From Stutzerimonas stutzeri (GTDB lineage: Bacteria > Pseudomonadota > Gammaproteobacteria > Pseudomonadales > Pseudomonadaceae): a stretch of DNA of 51,791 bases. Position 1 is the first letter of the stretch; each line of letters begins with the position of its first letter. The notes below the pieces were generated by a model. That model was not told the origin of the DNA and searched no databases. It saw only the letters and a list, made by a program, of their open reading frames with translations. A program made the translations under genes and the position numbers. The DNA is taken from the NCBI RefSeq assembly GCF_013522825.1, contig NZ_JAAMQZ010000033.1:1-51791 (forward strand). Reading direction: 5' to 3'. This document shows, one piece after another, positions 1-8,800 of the stretch.

Positions 1-371
1 AAAGGGGGCAGTGCGCCCCATACGCGGGAATTGAATAAAAAACGATCAATTTTTAGCGGTGGAAGGCAGGTTGTTGATACACCGAGGCTTCACCGGCCAC
101 GCCTGCCGGCCTCATGAGAAATCCGGGTTAGACAGGCCTCAGCAGCTTTTATTATTCTTTTTAGGTATTAATAAGTGAAAAATAATTCTTTTTAGTGATT
201 ATCTGTTCTTGCGTAGATTTGCCGCCAAGCCGACAGCGGACCACCGCATCGGGCCCATTTCCGGGGCTCTGATTGTAAGGACCGCTGAAGCGTCGTATCG
301 CGCGGCATTCCGCTAGAGCCCCATTGCAGTGCCCATAACCACACGCACAGATCTGCATTGGAGCATCAAGC
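1..371. other. non-coding region upstream of the porin gene
   Basis: I see no convincing gene in this stretch. The first bases hold a small GC-rich hairpin (ggggc/gcccc around position 5-19) that could be the tail of a terminator for a gene outside the window. From 140 to 215 the sequence becomes AT-rich and carries the repeated motif described separately, so the promoter of the porin gene probably lies there. The 160 bases before the porin start are GC-rich and would form its untranslated leader. Confidence 0.5.
152..195. promoter_or_regulatory. repeated TTATTCTTTTT motif, possible activator site for the porin gene
   Basis: ATTCTTTTTAG occurs twice (154-164 and 185-195), 31 bp apart, in an AT-rich patch. 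The longer form TTATTCTTTTT at 152-162 is found again exactly at 11956-11966, upstream of lsfA-ssu. Repeats about three helical turns apart in an AT-rich promoter suit a LysR-type activator such as CysB, but the regulator is inferred only from the shared motif and the sulfonate genes nearby. Confidence 0.35.
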
Positions 372-1694
372 ATGAACAAGACCACCCTGGCCCTGGCTGT
401 CACCCTCGGCGTCCTCGCCCAACAGGCTGGCGCCGCCGGCTTCATCGAAGACAGCAAGGCCACGCTTGGCCTGCGCAACTTCTACTTCAACAACGACAAC
501 CGCGAGAGCCAGAACGCCAGCGGACAAGTCGATGAATGGGGTCAGGGCTTCATACTCAACTTCACCTCCGGCTTTACCGAGGGCACCGTCGGCGTTGGCG
601 TCGATGCCATCGGCCTGTTCGGCATGCGCCTGGACGGCAGCGGACGCGCCGGCAAGACGGGGGTCGAGCGCACACCGGGCCAGCTGTTCCCGCTGGAAAG
701 CGATGGCAGCGCAGTGGACGAGTACAGCAACCTGGGCCTGACCGCCAAGGCACGCCTCTCCAAAACCGAAGTGCGCTACGGCACCCTGCTGCCGAGGCTG
801 CCGATCCTGGTGCACAACGATGGCCGGCTGTTGCCGCAGACCTTCGAGGGCGGGCAGATCACCTCCAACGAGATCGACAAGCTGACCCTGACCGGTGGCC
901 TGATCGAGCGCGCGGTAGGCCGCGCATCCACCAATGGCACCGGTCTGGCCGTGGCCGGCGGCACCGAGGCGAGCAACAAGTTCTGGTTCGCCGGCGGCGA
1001 CTGGAAAGCCACCCCCGGGCTGACCGCGCAGTACTACTACGCCAACCTCGAAGACTATTACAAGCAGCACTTCGCCGGCCTGCTGCACGTGCTGGCGCTG
1101 GGTGACAGGCAGTCGCTGAAGACCGACCTGCGCTACTTCCGCACCGATTCCGAGGGCGCCAACGCCAAAGGCACCGCCGGCTACAGGGCCAACGGCTATA
1201 CCCGTAACAACAGTGGCGAAATCGACAACAACACCTGGAGTGCGGCCTTCACCTACAGCCTGGGCGCGCACGCGTTCACCCTGGGCCATCAGCGGGTCTC
1301 GGAAAACAGCAACTTCGTCCAGCTCAACCAGGGCAACCTGGCGAACGAGGGCGCGGCGGGCGCCAGCGTGTACCTGCTGACCGACCGGCAGATCTTCAAC
1401 TTCACCCGTGCCGGCGAACGCACGACCTTCGGTGAATACGGCTACGACTTCGTCGGTCTGGGCGTGCCCGGGCTCAAGGCCACAGTGACCTACCTCAAGG
1501 GCACCCACATCAAGACCGCCACCGGCAGCGACCAGCAGGAATGGGAACGCGATTTCCGTCTGGACTACACCCTGCAGGACGGGCCGCTCAAGGGCGTGAA
1601 TTTCTCCTGGCGCAACGCCTCGTTGCGAAGCGAAGCGGCCAACGATACCGATCAGAACCGCCTGATCGTCAGTTACAGCCTGCCGCTGCTGTAA
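372..1694 (+). CDS. OprD-family outer membrane porin
   Basis: The 440-residue protein begins with a clear signal peptide (residues 1-21, ending AGA) followed by AGFIEDSKATLGLRNFYFNN, the typical mature start of OprD/OccD/OccK channels. The rest alternates short amphipathic strands rich in aromatic and acidic residues and ends in VSYSLPLL, as expected for an 18-strand beta barrel that closes with a hydrophobic C-terminus. Members of this family let small substrates, usually with a carboxylate group, cross the outer membrane. The substrate here cannot be read from the sequence. The gene stands alone, with its own terminator just downstream. The repeated motif upstream, shared with the sulfonate operon, hints at control by sulfur supply and perhaps at sulfonate uptake, but that is inference. 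Confidence 0.9.
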   Translation: MNKTTLALAVTLGVLAQQAGAAGFIEDSKATLGLRNFYFNNDNRESQNASGQVDEWGQGFILNFTSGFTEGTVGVGVDAIGLFGMRLDGSGRAGKTGVERTPGQLFPLESDGSAVDEYSNLGLTAKARLSKTEVRYGTLLPRLPILVHNDGRLLPQTFEGGQITSNEIDKLTLTGGLIERAVGRASTNGTGLAVAGGTEASNKFWFAGGDWKATPGLTAQYYYANLEDYYKQHFAGLLHVLALGDRQSLKTDLRYFRTDSEGANAKGTAGYRANGYTRNNSGEIDNNTWSAAFTYSLGAHAFTLGHQRVSENSNFVQLNQGNLANEGAAGASVYLLTDRQIFNFTRAGERTTFGEYGYDFVGLGVPGLKATVTYLKGTHIKTATGSDQQEWERDFRLDYTLQDGPLKGVNFSWRNASLRSEAANDTDQNRLIVSYSLPLL

Positions 1695-1730
1695 CCCCAG
1701 CTGTACCCCTCTCCTCGTGTGACAACTTTA

Positions 1731-1753
1731 CCGGGCCCATGGCCCGGTTTTTT
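1731..1753 (+). terminator. rho-independent terminator of the porin gene
   Basis: The stem CCGGGCC-cat-GGCCCGG is followed directly by six T residues, 36 bp after the porin stop codon. Nearly the same stem-loop follows the ABC ATPase gene at 3928-3951. Confidence 0.85.
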
Positions 1754-1810
1754 GCGTGCGCCTGGACAGGGTCGTCCTGCCCACCCGGTGCTTCGTACGC
1801 ACTTATCCCC

Positions 1811-1865
1811 GTGGGAGGGGCCTTGGCCGCGATTGTTTTACCGCTTCGCGGCCAAAGCCTCCTGG
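1811..1865. repeat. REP-like inverted repeat
   Basis: Two arms close to GGAGGGGCCTTGGCCGCGA and TCGCGGCCAAAGCCTCC face each other around a loop of about 13 bases. The element lies between the convergent ends of the porin and aldo/keto reductase genes, a common place for Pseudomonas REP elements. Confidence 0.6.
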
Positions 1866-1885
1866 CACCCAGGTCGGTGAAGGGC

Positions 1886-2926
1886 TCAGGGCGCCGGATT
1901 GGGCTGTTCGGCATGGATGCGCTCGATGCCGAACAGCAGTTCGTCGCTGAGCTTGAGTTCGAGGCTGGCGAGGTTGCTGTCCAGTTGTTCGAGGCTGGTG
2001 GCGCCGATGATGTTGCTGGTGACGAAGGGCTGGCGGGTGACGTAGGCCAGCGCCAGTTGCGCCGGATCGACGCCATGCTCGCGGGCCAGGGCGATATAGG
2101 CGCTGGCGGCACGACGAGCCTGCGGCGCGTTGTAGCGCTGGAAGCGCTCGAACAGGGTCAGCCGCCCCTGCGGCGGCTGGGCGCCATTCTCGTACTTGCC
2201 CGACAGCAGGCCGAACGCCAGCGGCGAGTAGGCCAGCAGGCCGACCTGCTCGCGGATCGCCATCTCTGCCAGACCCACCTCGAAGCTGCGGTTGAGCAGG
2301 TTGTAGGGATTCTGGATCGACACCACGCGCGGCCAGCCACGGGATTCGGCCAGGTGCAGGAAGCGGTGCACGCCCCAGGGCGTTTCGTTGGACAGGCCGA
2401 TATGACGGATCTTGCCGCTCCTCACCAGGCCGTCGAGGGCTTCCAGCGTTTCCTCGATCGGGGTGATGTGCGCCTCCGGGTCGTGCCGGTAGCCCAGCTG
2501 GCCGAAGAAGTTGGTCTGCCGGTCCGGCCAGTGCAACTGGTAGAGGTCGATGTAGTCGGTCTGCAGGCGCTGGAGGCTGGCCTCGACGGCGGCGGTCAGG
2601 TTGGCGCGGTCCAGATACGGCTGGCCGTCGCGGATATGGCTGATGCCATTGCCCGGCGCCGCCGCCTTGGTCGCCAGCACCCAGTCGCCGCGTCCGCCGT
2701 GGCGCTTGAAGTAGTTGCCGATGATGGTTTCGGTGGCGCCGCTGGTTTCGGCTTTCGGCGGCACCGGGTACATCTCGGCGGTATCGATGAAGTTGATCCC
2801 GGCGGCCCGGGCGCGGTCGATCTGCGCGAAGCCCTCGGCTTCGCTGTTCTGCTCGCCCCAGGTCATGCTGCCAAGCGCCAGCGCGCTGACCTGGATATCG
2901 GTTCTGCCAAGTGGACGGTAAATCAT
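1886..2926 (-). CDS. Tas-like NADP(H)-dependent aldo/keto reductase
   Basis: The 346-residue protein is an aldo/keto reductase of the Tas subfamily. Its start, MIYRPLGRTDIQVSALALGS, and the segment GEQNSEAEGFAQIDRA match the pattern of E. coli Tas. The catalytic tetrad is visible as Asp48 and Tyr53 (FIDTAEMYP), Lys87 (ATKAAAP) and His132 (LYQLHWPDR). The C-terminal third carries the NADPH-binding signature around SNIIGATSLEQLDSNL. Such enzymes reduce aldehydes and ketones with NADPH in the cytoplasm. The natural substrate is not known for this type. The start at 2926 is chosen because AGGAA precedes it on the minus strand and homology begins there, although the reading frame stays open much further upstream. 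The gene is divergent from the ABC ATPase gene, with 105 bp between them. Confidence 0.9.
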   Translation of the reverse strand: MIYRPLGRTDIQVSALALGSMTWGEQNSEAEGFAQIDRARAAGINFIDTAEMYPVPPKAETSGATETIIGNYFKRHGGRGDWVLATKAAAPGNGISHIRDGQPYLDRANLTAAVEASLQRLQTDYIDLYQLHWPDRQTNFFGQLGYRHDPEAHITPIEETLEALDGLVRSGKIRHIGLSNETPWGVHRFLHLAESRGWPRVVSIQNPYNLLNRSFEVGLAEMAIREQVGLLAYSPLAFGLLSGKYENGAQPPQGRLTLFERFQRYNAPQARRAASAYIALAREHGVDPAQLALAYVTRQPFVTSNIIGATSLEQLDSNLASLELKLSDELLFGIERIHAEQPNPAP

Positions 2927-3031
2927 GGGAGTTCCTGCGAAAGAGTGGATGCCGCCGTGCGCGGCGGCATGCGGTGGGTCGAAACCCGCAGCCTGGCCTG
3001 GCGCGTGCGCCCTCACTGATAAGGAAAGACC

Positions 3032-3853
3032 ATGAGCAAGACCGATTTCCTCACCCTCAACGGGGTCGACAAACGCTTCGCGGTCAAGGACGGCGAACTC
3101 AGCGTGCTGGAGAACATCTCGCTGAACATCCGCCAGGGCGAGTTCATCAGCATCGTCGGCGGCAGCGGTTGCGGCAAGTCCACCCTGCTGCGTCTGCTGG
3201 TCGGCCTCGAAGAGGCCAGCGCCGGCAGCCTGCTGCTCGACGGCGCGCCGATTCGCGGCACCGATCCCGAGCGCGGCATCGTCTTCCAGGACCACCGCCT
3301 GTACCCCTGGCTGAACGTGGAAGACAACGTGCTGCTGGCGCTGGCCAACTCGCCATTGAGCAAGGCCGAGCGGCTGGACAGCGTGCATCGCCACCTCGAA
3401 CTGGTCGGCCTGCAGAATTTCACCAAGGCCTATCCGGCGCAGCTGTCCGGCGGCATGAGCCAGCGCGTGGCGATCGCCCGCGGGCTGGTCAACCGACCGA
3501 AGATTCTCCTGCTCGACGAACCCTTCGGCGCCCTCGACGCCCTCACCCGTACCCAGTTGCAGGAAGAGCTGGCGCGCATCTGGCTGGCCGAGGGCATCAC
3601 CACCGTGCTGGTCACCCATGACGTCGACGAGGCGGTGTTCCTCGGCGACCGGGTGGTGGTGATGGAGCCGCGCCCTGGGCGGATCAAGCGCATCGTCGAA
3701 GTCGGCCTGGCGCACCCGAGGAGCCGCGACGACCACCGCCTGGACGATCTGCGCAACGACATCCTGCAGGACTTCAGCCATCACCAGGCCTCGCCATTGC
3801 TGCATCCGCAGCTTGAGCCACGGGCCTTCCGCAGCTATGCCCTGACCTGGTAA
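3032..3853 (+). CDS. orphan ABC transporter ATPase, nitrate/sulfonate/taurine (SsuB/TauB) type
   Basis: This 273-residue protein has all the parts of an ABC ATPase: Walker A GGSGCGKST (residues 43-51), a Q-loop (IVFQDHRLYPWL), the signature LSGGMSQR, Walker B ILLLDEPFGALDALTR and the switch histidine in LVTHDVDEA. The wording around these motifs is that of the TauB/SsuB/NrtD family, which powers uptake of sulfonates, taurine or nitrate across the inner membrane. The start is supported by AAGGA seven bases upstream. No permease or binding protein lies next to it: the gene upstream is a divergent reductase and the one downstream an unrelated membrane protein behind a terminator. It must therefore work with a permease encoded elsewhere, or be a leftover of a larger cluster. 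It is distinct from the SsuB encoded at 16687-17502. Confidence 0.9.
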   Translation: MSKTDFLTLNGVDKRFAVKDGELSVLENISLNIRQGEFISIVGGSGCGKSTLLRLLVGLEEASAGSLLLDGAPIRGTDPERGIVFQDHRLYPWLNVEDNVLLALANSPLSKAERLDSVHRHLELVGLQNFTKAYPAQLSGGMSQRVAIARGLVNRPKILLLDEPFGALDALTRTQLQEELARIWLAEGITTVLVTHDVDEAVFLGDRVVVMEPRPGRIKRIVEVGLAHPRSRDDHRLDDLRNDILQDFSHHQASPLLHPQLEPRAFRSYALTW

Positions 3854-3927
3854 GGATGGCCTGCACGGCGAAGCGCTGACCGGACTCACACATGCTGTAA
3901 CCCTACTCTTCGAGGGTGACCTCTTTT

Positions 3928-3951
3928 CCGGGCCAATTGGCCCGGTTTTTT
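3928..3951 (+). terminator. rho-independent terminator of the ABC ATPase gene
   Basis: CCGGGCC-aatt-GGCCCGG is followed by six T residues, 75 bp after the stop codon. It separates this gene from the small membrane protein downstream. Confidence 0.85.
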
Positions 3952-4029
3952 GGTTATATAGCCGCTACCCGTTACACCCTACCCTTCGCACCGCGATCAC
4001 CCCCTTGGATCGCAACAGGAGAATGCACC

Positions 4030-4416
4030 ATGTATGAGTTGTTCAATCACGGCCACAAGGGCCTGGCCATGCTGTCCCTGCTGCTGACGCTCGGCTGGGC
4101 GGCCGTGGTGCTGTTCGCGCCGCGTCCCAGCGCTGGCCTGGGAGGGATGCAACGGCTGTTCTACATCGGCGCGATGGCCGTGACGGGGCTGGCCGGCGTC
4201 AGCGGCCTGGTGCTGGTCGCGCTGGCGATGGGCGCATGGCTGGCGCTGCTGTTTCCCTGGCTGGGCCTGGTGGCCGTCGCCGGCCATGGCTTCGCCGGCG
4301 TGCGCAGCCGCAAGGCGCTGGTGGCAGGCAACAAGGCAACGGCAGTGGTGGCGGTGGTGGTGCAGATCCTGCTGCTGGTCGCCGCCTACGGGCTGATGAC
4401 GGTCAAGCCGTTCTGA
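4030..4416 (+). CDS. small integral membrane protein, function unknown
   Basis: I do not recognise this 128-residue protein with certainty. It is very hydrophobic, with four likely membrane segments at about residues 10-30, 43-65, 66-88 and 102-122. A short positive loop, RSRKALVAGNK, lies before the last one. The N-terminus MYELFNHGHKG carries two histidines close to the first membrane helix, which recalls SirB-like and cytochrome-type small membrane proteins, but that is too weak for a name. The start at 4030 is chosen over an in-frame upstream start because AACAGGAGA precedes it at the right distance. The gene follows the ATPase terminator and is convergent with hemP, so it is probably transcribed alone. 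Confidence 0.7.
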   Translation: MYELFNHGHKGLAMLSLLLTLGWAAVVLFAPRPSAGLGGMQRLFYIGAMAVTGLAGVSGLVLVALAMGAWLALLFPWLGLVAVAGHGFAGVRSRKALVAGNKATAVVAVVVQILLLVAAYGLMTVKPF

Positions 4417-4447
4417 GCCCATTGCTCATGGGGCGGCTGGGCTCGCC

Positions 4448-4504
4448 GTAGGGTCGAACTTGTTCGACCACTGGGGGCAGGTGGCCGAATGAACTCGGCC
4501 CTAC
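4448..4504. repeat. REP-pair palindromic element, copy 1
   Basis: The 57-bp element starts with GTAGGGTCGAACTTGTTCG and ends with GAATGAACTCGGCCCTAC, and each half is itself a small palindrome. A second copy of the same design lies at 5612-5665. It fills most of the gap between the membrane protein gene and the end of hemP. It may also stop or stabilise the 3' end of the iron operon transcript, since no classical terminator is seen there. Confidence 0.7.
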
Positions 4505-4532
4505 CGAGTTCGCACAGACCCATGCCCACACG

Positions 4533-4724
4533 TCATTTGGTCAGGATCAGCTTGTTCTGCCGCGTCAGGCGCAGCACGTATTCGCAGCCGTCATGCAGGA
4601 TGACCAGCTCGCGAGCGCCCTTGAGTAGTTGTTCGCTGGGCACGGCCCGGCGCGACGCGGCGCTATCGCTGCGTCGGCTTTCTTCGGCCTCCGGCACCGG
4701 CCCGTATCCTTGTTGCAGCTCCAT
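4533..4724 (-). CDS. hemP: hemin uptake protein HemP
   Basis: The 63-residue product ends with the HemP/HmuP family signature: a Leu-Leu-Lys-Gly segment, then ELVILHDGCEYVLRLTRQNKLILTK. HemP proteins are small and found with heme uptake genes in many proteobacteria. In rhizobia and Burkholderia relatives a member helps activate transcription of the heme receptor gene. The start MELQQGYGP at 4724 has GAGAGG ten bases upstream. A start six codons earlier would overlap the stop of the preceding gene as ATGA and leaves no room for a ribosome site of its own, but it cannot be excluded. The gene is last in the TonB receptor/CobN-like/ExbB-like/DUF2149 operon, and its presence is the strongest local hint that this operon deals with heme. 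Confidence 0.85.
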   Translation of the reverse strand: MELQQGYGPVPEAEESRRSDSAASRRAVPSEQLLKGARELVILHDGCEYVLRLTRQNKLILTK

Positions 4725-4738
4725 GATCGCGATTCCTC

Positions 4739-5053
4739 TCATTCCGGCACGTACACCATCGAACCATCCTTGAGCCGATAGGCCACGCCGGCCTTGGCGC
4801 CTTCGCCCTGGCCGATGTCGCCGGTCGAGGTGTAGTGCTCCATCGTCTTGCCCTCCTTGACGAAGATTTCCATGTTCGGCTTGCCGGCATTCTTGATCAC
4901 CGTGACGTCCTCGTCGCTGGCGAACGGGTTGACCGGGTTGTTGGCCACCGCGATCAGCAGCGCGGCGATGATCACCAGGAACACATCGATCAGGTTGACC
5001 ACCGAGAGGATCGGGTCGTCGGCATCGGCCTCTTCCAGCAGGCGCAGGCTCAT
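4739..5053 (-). CDS. DUF2149 protein, probable ExbD-like partner
   Basis: This 104-residue protein has one membrane helix near the N-terminus (about residues 16-38) and a soluble C-terminal domain that would face the periplasm. It fits the DUF2149 family, which occurs beside ExbB-like and CobN-like genes. The helix reads NLIDVFLVIIAALLIAVA, with Asp23 at the same place as the essential proton-carrying Asp of ExbD/TolR (IDVMLVLL). The protein is therefore probably the ExbD counterpart of the ExbB-like protein encoded just before it. The start codon overlaps the stop of that gene as TGATG, which implies coupled translation. It is shorter than a normal ExbD (about 140 residues). The C-terminal domain contains the repeated phrase KDGSMVYV/KEGKTMEHY, of unknown meaning. 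Confidence 0.75.
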   Translation of the reverse strand: MSLRLLEEADADDPILSVVNLIDVFLVIIAALLIAVANNPVNPFASDEDVTVIKNAGKPNMEIFVKEGKTMEHYTSTGDIGQGEGAKAGVAYRLKDGSMVYVPE

Positions 5054-5586
5054 CAGACGGTCTCCACGGTCAACTCGTGGGCAATGCTGGCCGCCGCGCT
5101 GTGGCCGTTGCGCTGTTCATGCTCGATCTGCACCAGTTCCTCGGCGTACCAGCGGCGACGCACGTTGACCACCCAGTAGGTCAGCGAGGCGGCCAGCAGC
5201 GAGAGAATCACCGCCGAGAAGGCCACGGTGAGGTTGTCGCTGACCTGGTCGAGCTGGCCGCTGGACAGGCCCTTGAGCGCCGGCCCCATGGGAATCATGG
5301 TGGCCACCAGGCCGAGCATGGGCGTGACGCGGGTGACGATGCGCGGCACCTCCAGGCGCTTGAAGGCCAGGGTTTCCAGCTCCACCGCGCTCATGCCCGG
5401 CGCCTGCCGCCAGCTGTGCAGCAGGTCGAAGCCGCGCGCATCGCCCTGGCGGCGCTGGCGCGACTGCCAGAGAAAGCCGCCGACGGCGTAGAAGGCATAG
5501 AGAAACATCAGGATCACCGCCAGCAGCACCGGCAGCATGAACAATTGGCTGGCGCTGTAGAGCGCCGATTCGACGAGGTATTGCAT
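5053..5586 (-). CDS. MotA/TolQ/ExbB-family proton channel protein
   Basis: The 177-residue protein has three likely membrane helices: about residues 14-38, then 88-105 and 120-142 after a cytoplasmic loop. The stretch RIVTRVTPMLGLVATMIPMGPALKGLSSGQ is the hallmark of the MotA/TolQ/ExbB family (E. coli TolQ/ExbB have APYIGLFGTVWG at this place). Such proteins form a pentameric channel that, with an ExbD-type partner, converts proton flow into mechanical work. It lies between the CobN-like gene and the DUF2149 gene and overlaps the latter by one base. No tonB gene is in the operon, so the motor may act on the CobN-like protein or on a distant TonB. A 278-bp gap full of palindromic repeats separates it from the CobN-like gene, yet the shared direction and function suggest one transcription unit. 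Confidence 0.8.
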   Translation of the reverse strand: MQYLVESALYSASQLFMLPVLLAVILMFLYAFYAVGGFLWQSRQRRQGDARGFDLLHSWRQAPGMSAVELETLAFKRLEVPRIVTRVTPMLGLVATMIPMGPALKGLSSGQLDQVSDNLTVAFSAVILSLLAASLTYWVVNVRRRWYAEELVQIEHEQRNGHSAAASIAHELTVETV

Positions 5587-5611
5587 GGGTTCTCCCTGAG
5601 CTACTCGAACG

Positions 5612-5665
5612 GTAGGGCCGAATTCATTCGGCCGTTTGCGAGTGGCCGAACGAGTTCGGCCCTAC
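5612..5665. repeat. REP-pair palindromic element, copy 2
   Basis: The outer arms GTAGGGCCGAATTCATTCGGC and GCCGAACGAGTTCGGCCCTAC pair with two mismatches around a loop of about ten bases. It has the same design as the element at 4448-4504. The two copies lie on either side of the exbB-like/DUF2149/hemP block. Confidence 0.75.
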
Positions 5666-5715
5666 GAAGGCGCTTCATACCGGCGCCGGGTTTGTTGGTG
5701 GATACCCGCCAACCC

Positions 5716-5856
5716 GTAGCCTGGATTAGCCGAAGGCGTAATCCGGGTTTCGAAGGCGTTACCGGCACAAACGCTGCAATTGCCACCTGTAAACCGTGCA
5801 CCCTGCCCCGCTCGCGGTGTCGGCGGCGGAAGCGCCTGCGGCGATTCCACCCTACG
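5716..5856. repeat. second-family palindromic repeat region
   Basis: The segment opens with GTAGCCTGGATTAGCCGAAG, whose inverted half reads CGTAATCCGG, and closes with GGCGATTCCACCCTACG. Ends of this type (GTAG...CTACG) are seen again at 15663-15777. The segment ends only 8 bp before the stop of the CobN-like gene and fills the 278-bp gap. No coding frame fits here. Confidence 0.5.
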
Positions 5857-5864
5857 CAAGCGGT

Positions 5865-8800
5865 TCATGCCCGGCGCCGGCCCTGTTGATATATACCGGC
5901 CAGCAGCGCCAGTGCGATCAGCAGCAGCGCCACCAGTGGCAACCAGTCGAAGGGCTGCGGCTGGGCCTGCTGCTTTTCCAGTTTCTGGCCCTGCACCTGC
6001 TGCATCGGCGCGTCGCGCGTCTCGTTCTGGGCTTCAGCGGCGGCGCCGACGGGTGCGGCCAGGCCGAAACCGCTGGCCGCCTGTTCGACGTATTCGCTGA
6101 ATTTGACGTTGTCGCTGACCACGTCATGCCGCTCGGCCAGGTCCTGCCAGCGCTGCGCCAGTTGCTGCAGGGTCTGGGCGTCGGTGTCCCAGTATTCCTT
6201 GCGCGCGGCTTCCAGAAGGCGCTCGATCAGTTGTGCCTGGGCCTGCGGGTGGTGCTGCTCGAACCATTGGTTGATGCCCAGTTCGAGCCTGTCATCGACG
6301 TAGACGGCCTTGAATTCGTCCCACTGGTCGCTGCGCACGGTCTCCGGCGCGGTGACCTGCCAGCCCCAGAGGTTGTTGGCGGTGCCCAGCACTTCCAGCG
6401 CGCCGCTGTAGCCTTCGGCCTGGATCGATTTGATCCAGCCGGGGTGGAAGTAGCGGGCACGCAGGTCGCGGGCGAGAAAGCCCGCGGCGGTTTCGCTGCG
6501 CGGGTTGTCGGCGTCGCGCAGGTTGCTGATGTACAGCTCCGGCGACTGGCCATCCAGATGGCGCACCGCCAGGCCCAGGCCACCCAGGTACTGGAAGGGA
6601 TCGTCGGTGGTGAGCATGCCGTAGAGGTTGGAGGAGCGCGACAGCACGGCGCCCTGCACGCCGCGCAACTGCTCGGCGTAGAGGTTCACCGTGGCTTTCT
6701 CGCCCCAGCGCTGGCTGTCCGGGCCGTAGGCGAACTGCATCCGGTCCAGGTACAGCTCGGCCAGTTTCCGCTCGCCGGCAGCGCGGTCCTGGCCACCGTC
6801 GGCGGCTTCGCCGAAGCTGTCGCTGGCCAGCGTGGCGTCCTCCAGGCCGGTGCTGTAGGCGCCGGATTCGGAGGAGAAGATCCGCGTGCGCGCCGCCAGC
6901 GAGGCTTCTGCGGCAGGCAAGCCGCGTTGCAGCAGCGCCTGCTCGATGCGCCGGCTGTTGGCGGCAATGACGTTGTCCGGTTCGTCCAGCGTGCTGGCCT
7001 GGTCGGCGGCCTGGGCCAGCCAGTGCATCACATTGGGGAACTGGTCGCGGTAGAGACCGGTGGCGGAGATCACCGCGTCGATACGCGGACGACCGAGTTC
7101 GGCGGCGGGAATCGCCTCGATGCCGATCACCCGTCCGGCGGCGTCCCACTGCGGCATGAAGCCCATCACCGCCAGCACCTGGGCTTCGAGCATGCCGAAG
7201 TGGCGCATGGTTTCCACCGACCAGAGGGTGAAGGCCAGCTTGCTCGGGTATTCGCCGTGGCCCTCGCGGTGCTGCTCGATCAGCCGCTCGGCGGCGAGCT
7301 TGCCGGCTTCCCAGGCTTCGCGGGTGGGGATGCGCGAGGGATCGAAGCCGTACAGGTTGCGCCCGGTGGGCAGGCTCTCGGGATTCTTGATCGGATCGCC
7401 ACCGTAGGAACTGGGCACATGGCGGCCCTGCAACGCGGCGAAGTAGCCATCCAGCTCGCTGTCGTTGCCCAGCTTCTGCCAATGGTCGCGCCCGCGTTCC
7501 AGCAACTGGCCGATGGCAGGGTCGCCCGTCCAGGGCTGCTCCTGCCGGATATGGCTGTCCAGCAGCGTCCACACCGGGGTGGCGCGGATCTGCTCGTAGT
7601 CGACCAGCAGCAGTTCTTCCGGGTCCTCCGGCGCCAGCGCGGCCAGCAGCGGCTTGCCGAGCATCTGCTGCACGGTGAGCAGGCGCAGGTCACTGTCCGC
7701 CGGCACGCCGAAGCGGGCCAGGCCCAGCGGCTGCTGTTCCAGCGCCAGGTCGTGCAGTTGCACGTGCAGGGACTCGACGAAGGCGCTGAAGTCGCTGTCG
7801 ATGGCTGCCGTGTCGATGGCCATGTCCTTGTCGATCTTCAGTTCCGTGGTCAGCTCACGGATGCGCGCGGCGGTGGCGCTGCGCACCTCGCCCTCGGTCA
7901 TGCTCAGCCACTGGTGCAGCAGATCGTGCAGTTCGTTGAGCGGGCCATGTAGCCCCGCCGGGCCGAACGAGGGCGTGTTGTGGCTGATGGTCACCGCGCG
8001 GCCACGGCGCTTGGTTTGCAGCGCTTCGCCGATGTTGTCGACGATATAGGGGTAGATCACCGGCAGATCGCCGAGCACCAGGTAGGGCGCCTCCAGCACG
8101 TCCAGGCCGCGCTCCTTGCCCGGCTGCCATTCGGCCGTGCCATGGGTGCCGAAATGCACCAGCGCATCGGTGCCGAAACCTTCGCGCAGCCACAGGTAGG
8201 CCGCCAGGTAGCTGTGCGACGGCGGCACCTTGGTGTCGTGGTAGAGCGCCTTTTCGCGGTCGCCGGAGCGCTCGCCACGCGCCGGCTGCGGCATGATGAT
8301 CTGCTTGCCCAGCTGCAGGCGCGGAATGGCGAAAGCACCGGCCTCGGCCAGGTACAGCCCGGCCTGCTGCGGTTCGCCCCAGCGCTCGAGAATCGGCTGG
8401 CGCACGTTATCGGGCAGGTCGTCGAACCAGGCCTGATAGGTTTCCAGCGGCAGGCGCGCGGCGCGGTCGTTGGCCAGCAGTTCCTCCAGTTTGCCGTCGC
8501 GGTAGAAGGGCGCCAGCAGGTCGCTCAGTTCCTCGATCAGCCGCTCTTCGTCGGCCTGCTCCACGTCGTAGCCGCGTTCGGCATAGGCGCCGAGCAGGTT
8601 TTCCAGGCTGCGCGGCACGTTGAGGAAGGAGGCGCCGAGGTTCTTCTCGCCGGGCGGGTAGTTGTAGAACTGAATTACCGTCTTCACTTCCTCGTGGGGC
8701 AGCCGTTGCAGGCGCGCCAGGCGCAGGGCCTTGTCGATCACCGCCTGCAGCTGGCGCTCGATGGAGACGATGTCGCCGTCGACCTTGCGCGTGGCGGCGG

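Noticed and set aside
161..478. 105-codon minus-strand frame at the left end
   Set aside because: It overlaps the porin signal peptide region in antisense and has no ribosome site or known features.
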